A stretch of DNA of 64,000 nucleotides from Paragorgia papillata (taxonomy: Eukaryota; Cnidaria; Anthozoa; Scleralcyonacea; Coralliidae). Location: positions 95,238 through 159,237 of the forward strand of contig JAWNZC010000219.1 in assembly GCA_035771165.1 (NCBI GenBank). The letters run 5' to 3'. A model generated the notes under the pieces. That model saw nothing but the letters and a program-made list of their open reading frames with translations. It was not told the origin of the DNA and did no database searches. This document shows positions 52,894 to 63,848 of the stretch, one piece after another. A program made the position numbers and the translations under genes. How positions within the stretch are numbered: position 1 is the stretch's first letter; each line of letters opens with the position of its first letter.

Positions 52894-53794
52894 GTTAGAC
52901 AGAGTAAAATAGTCTGGAGTTAGACAGAGTAAAATAGTCTAGTGTTAGACAGAGTAAAATAGTCTAGTGTTAGATAGAGTAAAATAGTCTGGTGTTAGAC
53001 AGAGTAAAATAGTCTGGTGTTAGACACAGTAAAATAGTCTGGTGTTAGACAGAGTAAAATAGTCTGGTGTTAGACAGTAAAATAGTCTAGTGTTAGACAG
53101 AGTAAAATAGTCTGGTGTTAGACAGAGTAAAACAGTCTGGTGTTAGACAGAGTAAAATAGTCTGGTCTTAGACAGAGTAAAATAGTCTGGTGTTAGACAG
53201 AGTAAAATAGTCTGGTGTTAGACAGAGTAAAATATAGTCGGGTGCTAGACAGAGTAAAATAGTCTGGTGTTAGACACAGTAAAATAGTCTGGTGTTAGAC
53301 AGAGTAAAATAGTCTGGAGTTAGACAGAGTAAAATAGTCTGGTGTTAGACACAGTAAAATAGTCTGGTATTAGACAGAGTAAAATAGTCTGGTGTTAGAC
53401 AGAGTAAAATAGTCTGGTGTTAGACAGAGTAAAATAGTCTGGTGTTAGACACAGTAAAATAGTCTGGTGTTAGACACAGTAAAATAGTCTGGTGTTAGAC
53501 AGAGTAAAATAGTCTGGTGTTAGACAGAGTAAAATAGTCTGGTGTTAGACAGAGTAAAATAGTCTGGTGTTAGACAGAGTAAAATAGTCTGGTGTTAGAC
53601 AGAGTAAAATAGTCTTGTGTTAGACAAAGTAAAATAATCTGGCGTTAGACAGAATAAAATATTAAGGGGCCGTTTTTTGGCAGATGTTCAGCTTGGTCGC
53701 CCGTGAGAAGAGTACTTCTTGTTTGACTTACCAAATACCACAGCCGTTTCTTCCGGGTACTCCGGTTTCGTTCTGTTTCCTGTCCGTGGGCTTC

Positions 53795-53852
53795 CCCAGA
53801 GGTGAATAAAATCGTCTGGCGTTAGCCAGAATAAAATACTAAAGACCAATAA
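53795..53852. mobile_element. TTAA MITE fragment
   Basis: GGCTTCCCCAGAGGTGAATA and AAATCGTCTGGCGTTAGCCA match the MITE remnant at about 29740-29800 in reverse. Confidence 0.5.
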
Positions 53853-53902
53853 CACTGGACTAACGAGTCTACGAGTTTTTAGTTAGTATAGTTTAGTTTA
53901 TC

Positions 53903-54225
53903 CATAGTTAATAGAACATATATACATGCTTCGGAAACTCGTCCAAAGCGATTGTTCTATGTTTTTGTTCAAGTTTATGGAAATTTGTGCAATTTTACGG
54001 TATTGTATTTTCTGTATAATGAAGCAGTCATTCAATAGCAACGATCGGGTTTAATTAGTGAGTTACTTCATCATCACGTGTTGTGGTGCTTCATCATCAC
54101 GTGTCCATAGAATTTACTTCCATATAAGTAACTCCATTGTCAGTTCAACCACGGTTCAACATGACCATGCTTCATGTTGAAAGACAATAGAGCTTCCAAA
54201 CCATGTATATGTTCTATTAACTATG
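53903..54225. mobile_element. CATAGTTAATAG MITE, 7-bp duplication
   Basis: 323 bp, nearly identical to 52573-52893, flanked by GTTTATC (53896-53902, 54226-54232). Confidence 0.8.
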
Positions 54226-54807
54226 GTTTATCCAATACGTATGACCTAGAAGAGAACGAGGGGAATCTAACAGGATTTGACGCATTTCCTCTTCAACGAG
54301 GCTTGCCAAAACGGAATGACGCAGTGTCGTTTAGTATAAAGTTAAATATAACCAAAAAATTACAAATGTTACAAAATTATTATACAAATCTCTTCAAACA
54401 GCTCTGATATCCGCCTTACAAATTTAGTGACGTCATATATGGACACGTTCCTATGCGTCTAGAAGCTACTAGATTAGGCGTTGTCGATCCTCAGGGACGC
54501 CGGAACTGGGGGGGGCAGGGCAAGGGGGGCTGAAGTGCCCTTTTAATTTGAATAAAAAATTTTTTAAATACTTCAATGACGTGTTTTTATCGCATATTTA
54601 GAGATACATGAAGATCAAATATTGTCTAAAACCTATGTTAAAGTATTCAACTAAAGATTGGAATACCCTTTGGCAAGTGCTTGCCCTCGCTGCCCTTTTA
54701 TTAGAGAGCTTAAGCATATTAGGCATTTTTGAGACACGGACGGTGACCGGAAGAACAGGAATACAATTCAGAACTACTGAACCGCGTATTCTTTGAAAAG
54801 ACTTTTT

Positions 54808-55138
54808 TACCCAAAACAAAGGCTATGAATAATCACATATCTAAACTGTTAGCTTATAAGCTTAAATTTCATCTTTATATAAAAATACAGATCTTGTATA
54901 TATTTATATTGAAATGTAATGAAATTACCCCCCTTAAAATACAAGTTTTCTACTTTAAAAGCATATCTATTGTAGTAAAACAACGATGACAGGCCTCAAC
55001 GTTCTAGATGTTCCTGTCGTCTCAAGAACGTGAAAATGCTCTCAATGACGTCTTGTGTAGAACGACGACGGTGTTCACTTTGCTCTTGGAATTTTAAATT
55101 GCTCATTATCATTGTTTTGAATGAAAAATGCTATTGAA
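54808..55138. repeat. Dispersed repeat, copy B
   Basis: Matches 14043-14380 from CCCAAAACAAAGGCTATGAA to GAATGAAAAATGCTATT with few changes. Confidence 0.7.
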
Positions 55139-55468
55139 TTCAATCGCCGTCCGTGGCTCTAAAACGCCTCTATGCTTAAGCTCTCTATTGTGCCAGCATC
55201 CCTGACCAAGACCCACATATTTTCGAAATAAATGTTCTTAACTTGTTTCTAGACGGACGGCCAACCTCGATAAAAGTGTCTCAAAATTAAAACACCGTTG
55301 ATGGCATTTTTTGTTACAAGCAGGCAACCATGCTAAATCGTATCGGATAGTGTATACTTTGAAGGTGAGGGGTGTTGGCAGCCGTAATTATTGATTTATA
55401 TACTAAAATTTAGAGCTTTTTGAAAGCACAATGTGATAGATGGGATATCTGTAAAGTGCTGCCTATTT

Positions 55469-55790
55469 CACTGATCTCGAAATAAAACTGGATAGTGCAA
55501 CCTATTGTCCACTGGTTCATAAAATGAAGCCAGCTAAACAAAAGAAATCCGTAATTACTAAGGGACCAAACATGCTGAAAAATGTCTTTATGTCTTCTTA
55601 AAACGTCTTCTGTACCAAAAAAGACTATTGAACTATATTTTCTTTCAAAGATTCAGCATCTCATTCAACAAAATGTTTATATCGGTGCCAGAATACGCTA
55701 GAAAGACCATCACTTGGTCCCTTAGTAATGGGTGACTTCCGGCTTCATTTTGTAAACAATAATTAATCCAGTTTTATTTCGAGATCAGTG
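55469..55790. mobile_element. hAT-like MITE, copy 2, 8-bp duplication
   Basis: 322 bp, reverse of 2720-3045, flanked exactly by GCCTATTT (55461-55468, 55791-55798). Confidence 0.8.
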
Positions 55791-56051
55791 GCCTATTTAC
55801 GTTTGTGTTTTATTTGAATTAGCTAAATTCAGAATGCTATCCAATCAGCGTGCCTCTAGTTTTGCTTAACCTAATTCGCATAACTCACAATCATTACTAT
55901 AGTAATGACAGTAGATAGATGGCGGTATCGGCAAATTACCAAAAGAAAACGAAGTAATTTACGAATATGAGACTTTACTGTAGCTGCCAGATCCAATAAA
56001 TTTCTGATTCTTGGCAAGCTTACCTTTTTGTGGCCTTTCTTTTTTTTAAGT

Positions 56052-56219
56052 ATAGATCGTTTTCATCTGACGTCACGGCGGCCATATTGGTGTATCAAAA
56101 CAATGAAATGGCGGCAATATTGGTGTACGGTATGGGAATTAGCTCTTTCTTATTCAAATATTTCGTATTGTTTCACCACCCCCATGGGGCCACCGATCAC
56201 GTGAGTGAAAACGATCTAT
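56052..56219. mobile_element. Small ATAGATCGTTTTCA MITE
   Basis: Ends ATAGATCGTTTTCA and TGAAAACGATCTAT, with duplicated ATGGCGGC/ATATTGGTGTA inside. Confidence 0.65.
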
Positions 56220-56829
56220 TGCTCATAATTCGTTAGACATTTAACCCACGGTTCAACAGTACTATCTTGTGATACACGGAAGGCAACCGGCCTAGTCATC
56301 TTGATCAATGTCTGAGCTACACTTCTATGCTGGTTGCCTGCTTGTAACAAAAAGTTTTCAGATTGTTGTGGCTGTTCTTCTAAGTGTTATATTTAGACGA
56401 ATTTGCGCCATGTTTCTTGTTTGTTTATAATTGTGAGCTACGCTGATGATAGCATTCTGAATTTGTATAATTCAAATAATACACAAAGGTAAATAGGCAT
56501 CGCTTTACAGATATCCCATCCATCACATTGTGCTTTCAAAAAGCTCCAAATTTTAGTATATAAATCAATAATCACGACTGCCAACACCCCTCACCTTCAA
56601 AGTATACACTATCCAATATGATTTAGCATGGTTGCCTGCTTGTAACAAAAAATGCCATCAAAAGTAATATTTTGAAGTCTTGGCCGGCCCTCTATTCTAC
56701 TTAATTTCCGTATTTGTTCATGCTTACGTAGTTCCGACTTCCGACTCGAGTTTCAACTATACATTTGACGAGTTGCACTTACGGTCAATCATAACCTCTC
56801 TATACTAAAAATAAGGAAAGGCTGGTAAC

Positions 56830-57245
56830 TTTCATAGAGAATATTTCAGACGACCCTCATTTAAAGCTGCGTAAAATACACAAAAATCGCTCGATCTCGT
56901 GAAAATTGCCATCAGTACATTCTTCAAGAACTTGGCTTTCCGTTCATTGCTCTTTCATCTTCCTTGCAGCTCGACTGAAATGTTTATATACAAACCCGCT
57001 TTGGCTTTACAAAAGCTCTCGCCGTATGCGTACTACGAACGGCCAGTGTCACCTCAGTTTGTATGAACGTTTCTCGAGCTGCGAAAATAAACGTTTGGGT
57101 CGAAAGAGCCGGCAATGAACCCGCGAAAACCAAGTTCTTAACAAGTGTATACTGATGGCAATTTTGGCGAGATCGTGCGGTTTTTGTGGATTTTACCAGA
57201 TTTTATGGAGCTTTAAGTGAGGGCCGTCGGAAATATTAGAGAGCT
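56830..57245. mobile_element. Foldback element
   Basis: Left GACGACCCTCATTTAAAGCT, TTGCCATCAGTA and AAGAACTTGG recur inverted at the right as CCAAGTTCTTAAC, TACTGATGGCAATTTT and TTAAGTGAGGGCCGTCGG. The 70-aa ORF inside is not supported. Confidence 0.65.
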
Positions 57246-57269
57246 TATTAAAGCAATACTCTATTTAAC

Positions 57270-57345
57270 AATTAGTCACCGAAGTCGAGGTGATTATCGT
57301 TGAATATATAAACGATAATCACTGAGACTGAGGTGACTAATTGTT
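57270..57345. repeat. Hairpin
   Basis: CAATTAGTCACCGAAGTCGA GGTGATTATCGTT pairs with AACGATAATCACTGAGACTG AGGTGACTAATTG around a TA-rich loop; two mismatched spots. Confidence 0.7.
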
Positions 57346-57349
57346 TTAG

Positions 57350-58570
57350 TAAAATTTCAGGCAAGAAGAATAACCAAGAAATTTACTGAAACAGACGTCT
57401 TTAACTGTCGTAGTTTTATGATGTCAATTCAACCCTGCGAAGTTTTCTTCACGCTTTGACAACTGTCGAAGACCTTCAATTATTCCACATACGATTTAAA
57501 TTGACCCAAAATTCAAATAATTTTATGACTAAGCACTTTCTCACCTTCAAATAGTTCCAACTTAGAGCTTTTCTGTGTATACAGTCTCTATCTGTTGAGT
57601 TTTTTTGACGATTTGTTAGATTTAAAAGAATAGTCGCTGCAATCGCCATTTTGAAAAATAATTACACCATTGATTAGACACCATCCGTCAAAATGATGAT
57701 TCCGACAATTTCCGACAATAATTTCTAGTATAGTTACCTCGCGCGAGGTAAACTATCGCGAAATAGGCGGTTCAGCTCGACCAATCAGAGGACGAGAAAT
57801 TCAATATAGTTACTTCTGAAATTTTACTAAAAGGTTTTTATAGATCGATGTTGAAAAACAACTTTAAGTATTCAATACTACGTATACTGGTAAATGATTC
57901 GTGGTTTCTGCTAGATACTGAACTTTGCATTGCCGCGTCGTCCTAGTTTGCTTAAGCTCCCTAATCATTCTCTATGAAAGTCATCAGGTATAATGCGGTT
58001 AATTGACCATGGGTGGAATTCGCCGAAATATATAGTTCAAACTCGACTCGGAAAGTCACAAGCATCAACAAATACAAAGCAGAAAAAAAATAAGAACAAC
58101 ATACGCAGCCCATCACCCAAAGCAAATGACAACACTGTTCGCGTGCAAGACTCGGCCACTTGAACTTTGAAGGAAGTATCCCAGTAGCTTTTCCACACGA
58201 AGAGGAAGACAGCTGAGTCGGCGATAGATCAGCGGCTTCACGCACAAGAGTTGATCAAAATAAAAACACATACGCCAGGAGGAGAGAATATACTTTGACT
58301 GTTATGTAAATCCGCTAGTGGGCCGGTCTTGTTAGAGTATATTGTTTAGTAGTAAACATGGTTACTGATCATGTTTAAGGTTTGGTTTTGTTTGTTTGTT
58401 ATTGGACTAGGTTGGGTTTTTTTGGGTGGGGGGTGGGGAGGGGGCTAGTGGGTGTGTGTGGGTGGGTGGGTTAGGTGATTATTAAATTCAGGGCCTTTTG
58501 GTCATGAGTTTTGAGACAAAACGAAACAGTCAGAAGTGTGTTGTATTTTAACTAATTTTTATGACATTTT
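57350..58570. other. Stretch without a supported gene
   Basis: A 94-aa minus ORF (57961-58245) has a hydrophobic run (LLWVMGCVCCSYFFSALYLL) but no splice support or recognised family. G-rich tract at about 58425-58480. Nothing else supported. Confidence 0.3.
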
Positions 58571-58835
58571 ATGATGACGTTCGGTCTTCTTAAAAATCAC
58601 TCCTCAGAATGGAGGAAATGTGGTATTTCCGAGACTTTAAATTTCAAAATTTTCCGAAGAGCATGCTCCCGCCCCCACCCTAGAAGAGTCCCTTTTAGTA
58701 AACGGGCACCCCACAAAAATAAGAGTGCAGTTTTAGAACTGCCCATTTTATAATTTAGAATTTTCCCTTTTTTTTTACTCAGAACTGCTCATTTTGGAAA
58801 ATGGGATGCCTTAGAATGACCCCTGCTAGAGTTCC

Positions 58836-59045
58836 AGTAAGAGCCGTCCCTCATTGATCACGTGTTACTACAGGAGGAAACTGGAGTACTTGGAGAAAAT
58901 CTGTGGTGTTTTATAGCGTCGAAATGAAAACACTCTTCTCAAATGCGGCCTAGATGGCGTTTTAATCAGATAAATGCACCGAACAAATATCAAACCGTTG
59001 CCGGGTTACGGAAGTGAGAAAGGACATGCGCCAACCAGTCGCCAA
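58836..59045 (-). mobile_element. SINE, diverged copy
   Basis: Shares AGTTCCAGTAAGAGCCGTCC, GTTACTACAGGAGGAAAC and the AACACTCTTCTCA block with 62285-62500; the tRNA-like head is degraded. Confidence 0.55.
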
Positions 59046-59165
59046 ACACGGGTGCATTTTTCATTCATTCTTGCAGAGCAGTGTTATTTCCTATGTGTGA
59101 TTGTGAAAAAAGGAATTAAACTAAATGTACCAAGAAAAACCACGCATTTGTGACTAGCAGAACCT

Positions 59166-59171
59166 TTTATT
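59166..59171 (-). promoter_or_regulatory. Poly(A) signal of gene 2
   Basis: AATAAA on the minus strand about 40 bp after the gene 2 stop codon, supporting 59211-59573 as the last exon. Confidence 0.6.
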
Positions 59172-59210
59172 CTGATATATATCGAGGATTTCTAGGTTAA
59201 CACTTTTAGT

Positions 59211-59573
59211 TTAGTTATCCGAGCCACAATATCTCGTACATCCAAAAGTAGTCATAAGTTTGTAGATATAAAAATATCCACAATTTAAAACCTTGATGCT
59301 TATTGACCCGTGGCAGCATTTCCCAACCCATTTAAAACACACTGTGCGGGTAACGATGCCATCATTGACAGTTGGGTGATTGCCATTTATCCATCCAGGG
59401 GCATTAGTTCCACATCGGTATTCAGGTACACACGTCGTAGGCATCCTGGTCCCAGCCTTACCTCCAAACCTGTACCATCCAGAGGAAAGAGTTTTGTCAC
59501 ACAAAGCAGCGCGAGAAGTATCTTTTTCGTTTCGATTGGCATCCGTAAGCCAGGAGTAGCTAGTGCATTCCGG
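59211..59573 (-). CDS. Gene 2 terminal exon, D8C/OIT3-like cysteine domain
   Basis: Acceptor AATATCTTCTCAG; 120 residues in phase 0 ending at TAA (59211-59213). It reads [80 protein letters not shown] and FGCTRYCG. The order W-Y-R-F-G-G, C-G-T-x-A-P-x-W-x-x-G-x-H-P and the paired CC is the signature of the D8C domain found in OIT3, uromodulin and GP2. These are extracellular, disulphide-bonded modules. The exon appears intact, with a poly(A) signal about 40 bp after the stop. Confidence 0.88.
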   Translation of the reverse strand, partial: PECTSYSWLTDANRNEKDTSRAALCDKTLSSGWYRFGGKAGTRMPTTCVPEYRCGTNAPGWINGNHPTVNDGIVTRTVCFKWVGKCCHGSISIKVLNCGYFYIYKLMTTFGCTRYCGSDN

Positions 59574-61604
59574 CTGAGAAGATATTATACCTTAAAAAAA
59601 GAGGTGCATTACAAATTGCAATGAAGAAAAACATGGCTTCTGCAACTCTGTGCAGTGGCAGAGTTTTCTCAGACTAAAAATTAGGATCAAAAACCAAGAC
59701 CAGCAGACAACTTAAAAAGGTATAGTATAAATCATATTGCGAAAAATAAAGCCATCTTGAAAACCCAAGATATGAGTTAAAAACATGTGGAACTATTGTG
59801 AAATTTTAGTATTTCGACTCTATTTCAAAGTCGTCTTTTCCACTTGTTTTAACTCCTATCTTGAGTTTTCAGGATAGCATTAATTTTTGTTATATGTTTT
59901 GGTGCTATAAATATTGGGATCAATTAATCCAAATAACTTACGTCGGCGTTGTTAGTTACAACAACCTATTTAAAAATATATAGACTATCCTATTTAGTAA
60001 TGTTAAATTTGAATTCTTGCGGATTCTACCATGTTAAAATTCTCTATTTAGGTAAGCTGTCGTCCTGTAATGCTCAGGAAATTATTCAAGCTTGCAAACT
60101 AAAGAATTTGCGACATAAAGGAATTTGCTAATTAAAGAACTAAATTTGCCATAGAAAGAATTCTTACATATCATCATTGCATTCGCAAGAATTTAAATCG
60201 AATGTTCTATTATTCATAAACACGTTGTAAAATAGAATTTCTATCACTGAATTATTGAACATATTTTAAGGTTAGTTTTTGTAAAACATGCCCCATCGAT
60301 GCCTACAGGCAAAGGAAGTTGTAACTGAAGAAAATTATACAACACTAAATCAGACAGATGAATTTGAAAACTTTTGACTGACGAAATGTTTTTAAGTGTG
60401 GAGTATTATATATCATACACGAGAAGGAGTGTTTGATCTGATATCAAACACTGAGAAGTGTGTTGAAAAACCATGACGAAGCCGAGGTTTTTAACTAACT
60501 TCGAGGTGTTTTGATATCAGATCAAACACAATTTTCGATTGTTTGATATAGCTTCTCAAGTAAAGGTACGTTTACATACAGCGATTTGTCGGGCCGATTT
60601 TGACGAATCATTACGTGATTCGCGGACTAATGCGGTAATTCGTCATCCCGACAAATCGTAGTGTGTAAACGGCAACTCCAATTTTCTTTCACGATTTTTA
60701 ATAAATATTTTAACATTACTATATAATGGCGTGAAATGGCGAAAAATGGCGTAAGTTCAGTAGTCATAGTTACCGAAAAAAATCGCTACGATTCTGGAGA
60801 AAACTGTGTCTTTGCTACAGATTTTTCTCCCGATTTTTAGTGTCGGGACTTGCTCACGCCAGCACTCACGACATGAATCGGACGTCCATTTACACACTAC
60901 GATTTGTCGGGACGACAAATCGTAGTGAAAATCGGCCCGACAAATCGCAGTGTGTAAACGTACCTTAAGTCAGCATTTTAAGAGAAATTTTAGGTGAAAG
61001 TTGGCTTAATTTATGCATGGCATATCCAAACTCTGTCTTGGTACTGATTTCCTTTGTTTTTATCTTGTGAATTATTAATGAGTTTTAAAAGTATTTTCCT
61101 AGAATTTTTCCAGTAAAGTTTAAGCATTTGTCATAAGCGTTCGAAGGCGAATGGGAGTTAAAGTGCACCTCGAGAGTTGGTAATATAGCAATTTAATATT
61201 ACTTCGAAGGGAGACTGAAACGAGTAAGTAAAAGTCAGTGAACTCGATGTAAGTTAAAATGTGATACCTGGAACGCTAACGAAGGACCAAAAGGTGAGGC
61301 AAAAAGTTCCAGGTCCCTACGCGGTTTGCAGGTAGGTTTCAGTCTCCCACAAAATGTTTTTACACGGCCGCCCGTCTTGAGCGAACAGCGAAGGCTCGAA
61401 AAAAGGTTTGAAAAAAATATTTATCAAATTATTTTGTCAGACTAAACGTGCATTTAAAAATAGACAATACTATATTAAGATATCTTTGTTTATCGATTAC
61501 TAAGCACTTTAAATGTATATCTTTCCCATCGATCCGTATAAATTACATGTATATATATATATATATATATAATTACGCACATTATATGCAGACAGACAGA
61601 CAGA

Positions 61605-61657
<53 letters not shown>

Positions 61658-61740
61658 ACAGACACAGACAGACGCAGACGCAGACGCAGACGCAGACACA
61701 GACAGACGCAGACGCAGATACAGACAGACGCAGACGCAGG

Positions 61741-61789
<49 letters not shown>

Positions 61790-62632
61790 ACAGACACAGA
61801 CAACTGTAGTGTCGTACACTACCCCTTGTTTCTACTGGGGTACTAGAGGGTAAATGTATCACCATTAATACATACACCCTCTAGTGGCGAACTGGACACG
61901 AGGAGCTGTGTGAGAGTGAAGAGATGCTGTTATTGTTAGTAGAGCATTGTGAATAAAGTTGTATTTTATATTAAACTTGAGATATAACAACAAGAGGAAA
62001 ATATGCCGCAAGAGATTATTTAAACATGCATTAATATCTGAAAGCCAATTAAACTTTCAATATGTAACATTCCGAATTAGAGACAGGATGCGAAAGATGT
62101 AACGTGCAACAAGTAGTATTTAGAAATATTTTTTTCACTGATGCTTTTAAGAAGTATTTCTTTTTTGCATTCTAATACTGGTTATTAAATTTTCACCCAA
62201 AATTAAAATAACAAACTAAACTAACTTAAATTTTCTACTGGATATAACTCTATCAATTATATCTAACTGTTATCCCTAGAGGTCCAGTAAGGGCTATCCC
62301 TCATTGCTCCGGTGTTACTACAGGAGAAAACCGGAGTACCCGGGGGAAACCTGTGGTGTTTGGTAGAGTCAAACTGGAAGCACTCTTCTCACACGCGGCG
62401 AAGGTGAAATTTTCAACCAGATAACTGCTGAGAGCAGAAATCAAACCCGCGTAGCAAAGATGAAAGGCACGTGCGCTAGCTACTATGCCACCAACACTCA
62501 CTGAACACATAAATGGTATTTACCGTCCTGACATTTGTTTCCGTAAAATCCTTCTTTGCATGAACACGCAAAACCAGGTTGTTCATTTGTGTCCACAATA
62601 ACACCACTGTAACTACAAGTGGAACACCAAAC
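59211..62632 (-). CDS. EGF plus D8C/OIT3-type protein, 3' part (gene 2, partial)
   Basis: Two exons of a minus-strand gene are clear: EGF-like 62632-62524 and a terminal cysteine-rich exon 59573-59211. The first ends in phase 1 and the second starts in phase 0, so a small phase 1-to-0 exon, matching the 29-nt exon of gene 1, should lie between them; I could not locate it. Upstream exons (probably PAN) are beyond the right edge of the window or unrecognised. Likely secreted or surface protein, paralogous to gene 1 in its EGF part but with a different C-terminal module. Confidence 0.75.
60395..60545. repeat. Hairpin-type small element
   Basis: GTGTTTGATCTGATATCAAA and TTTTGATATCAGATCAAACA are inverted around CCATGACGAAGCCGAGG. 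Confidence 0.6.
60564..60965. mobile_element. Harbinger-like MITE, TAA duplication
   Basis: TIRs AGGTACGTTTACA and TGTAAACGTACCT, then CGATTTGTCGGGCCGATTTT in both orientations; flanked by TAA (60561-60563, 60966-60968). Lies in the expected gene 2 intron. Confidence 0.78.
61588..61803. repeat. CAGACG hexanucleotide repeat
   Basis: (CAGACG)n with CAGACA variants, preceded by (TA)n at 61553-61571. Asp/Ala or Cys/Val ORFs are artefacts. Confidence 0.95.
62285..62500 (-). mobile_element. tRNA-derived SINE beside the gene 2 EGF exon
   Basis: Minus-strand A box TGGCATAGTAGCTAGCGCAC (plus 62471-62490), B box region GCGGGTTTGATTTCTGC (62434-62450), then a body with TTCCCCCGGGTACTCCGG and TCTCCTGTAGTAACACCGGA. 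The head ends about 30 bp from the EGF exon donor. Confidence 0.7.
62524..62632 (-). CDS. Gene 2 EGF-like exon
   Basis: On the minus strand the acceptor is TTCTGTTACAG and the donor CAGGACG|GTAAAT; 109 nt, phases 0 to 1. The product [13 protein letters not shown]...[16 protein letters not shown] differs from the gene 1 EGF exon at only a few positions in 36 residues. A SINE head lies about 30 bp past the donor. Confidence 0.88.
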
Positions 62633-62751
62633 CTGTAACAGAAGAACAGACTAGTGAATAAATCGGGCGAAGCACTGGCAGCGTGTACTGTTAGTGCACT
62701 ACGTCTTGCCACTATACATAAGAACAGAAGTTAGGCCCAGTTATACGGATA

Positions 62752-62985
62752 TAATCGAAATATAGTAACTTAGGTTAGATATACTGCCGAAACAGAGAAC
62801 GTAGGAATCTAACGTTTCGAGCGAAGGCCCTTCGTCAGAGAGAAACGTAAAGAGTGAAGGGCCTTCGCTCGAAACGTTAGATTCCTACGTTCTCTGTTTC
62901 GGCAGTATATCTAACCTAAGTTACTATATTTCGATTGTTGTTTCAACACTGCCTACGCAGCACGCTACTTTTATTTCACTATACG
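62752..62985. mobile_element. Inverted pair of the 139-bp unit, near-perfect palindrome
   Basis: AATCGAAATATAGTAACTTA...GGCCCTTCGTCAGAG and its reverse, centred near 62855, ending TTTTATTTCACT. The arms share a private ACTTAGGTTAG variant, so they arose by inverted duplication or paired conversion. Confidence 0.7.
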
Positions 62986-63190
62986 GGATATAGTTCTTAA
63001 ATAGAGTTCTCTCCACTTTACCTTTTTTGGTTTTCTGGTTTTCCACACTCCGCAAATCGAACTTAAGCTTAAACGATGTTAGCTAGTAAATTATCGAAGG
63101 CTTCTAACAAATGCTTCCGATTAAGTTAATTAAAAATCGTAATAGAAACGCTAATTTGTGGTAAAACAACGCTTATTATTTATTGCTTAA

Positions 63191-63591
63191 AGGTAGGGAT
63201 AACTCGGGGAATAGGGTCAAATTTGACCATGTTTGACATGATAAAACGCAACTACCGAGTTATCCCTGGCCACAGAGATAACCACAGCTTTATGTGAACG
63301 CTTCACCCCGAGTTATCCCGTGCAAATGCATAATTACGCATGCGTAATTATACAAAAGTTGACCCTACCCTCCGAGATAACTCAGGTGAAAGCGTTCACA
63401 TGGAGGCGGGATAACTCTGGGCCTAAGGTTACCCTATCGCTCAGACCGAGTTATCCCTTTCCCCCAAGTTATCTCTGTCTCGTGTGAACGGTTTACGTTT
63501 TTTAACATTGCAATGAACTAACGTCGAGATATCTCGGGTGATAGGGATAACCCTACCTCCTGAGGTAACTAATGCCTCATGTTAACAGGGC
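63191..63591. mobile_element. Harbinger-like foldback
   Basis: Multiple GGGATAACTCGGG/CCCGAGTTATCCC inverted motifs, a left TTAAAGGTAGGG end and a right ACAGGGCCTC end followed by TAA. Confidence 0.5.
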
Positions 63592-63612
63592 CTCTAAGAA
63601 ATAGTGAGAAAT

Positions 63613-63848
63613 ACTGCAGTTTTGAGTTTGGAACGGCTAAAATAAAGTTTTACCGTTAAATTTAGTCGTTTGAAACTTCTAGTTGGGACGTAATGCGAAC
63701 GATGTTGGCAAGGTGTTGCCAGTGCATTACATACTAACGCCAGTGCCTTGCCCTTGACAACGACTTGGCAACATCGTTATCATTACGTCACAACTACAAT
63801 TTGAAACGACTAAACTTAACGACAACTTTAGCCGTTCCAAACTCGGGT
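63613..63848. mobile_element. Foldback element
   Basis: GAGTTTGGAACGGCTAAA and TTTAGCCGTTCCAAACTC at the ends, with GACGTAATG...GTTGGCAA and TTGCCAAGTCG...CATTACGTC arms inside. Confidence 0.65.

Larger units (their letters stand above)
51821..53660. repeat. 25-bp satellite, reverse orientation, with insertions
   Basis: About 42 units of GTTAGACAGAGTAAAATAGT CTGGT, the complement of the 40.0-kb array. Left border CCTAGGATGTCCAAGGATTT and right border GGCGTTAGACAGAATAAAAT are TTAA-MITE-like ends. Interrupted at about 52078-52525 and by the MITE at 52573-52893. Confidence 0.9.
55254..56695. mobile_element. Long foldback element with two MITEs inside
   Basis: Left arm about 55254-55468 (TTGTTACAAGCAGGCAACCA, GAGGGGTGTTGGCAG) is inverted at about 56505-56695. 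Inside lie the hAT-like MITE 55469-55790 and the small element 56052-56219; a third partial arm (GGTTGCCTGCTTGTAACAAA) lies at about 56330. Confidence 0.65.

Noticed and set aside
57961..58245. 94-aa minus ORF with a hydrophobic segment as a gene 2 exon
   Set aside because: It lies past the poly(A) signal and stop of gene 2 and shows no splice site fit or family match.
61448..61877. ORFs of Asp-Ala or Cys-Val repeats
   Set aside because: Translations of the CAGACG hexanucleotide repeat.
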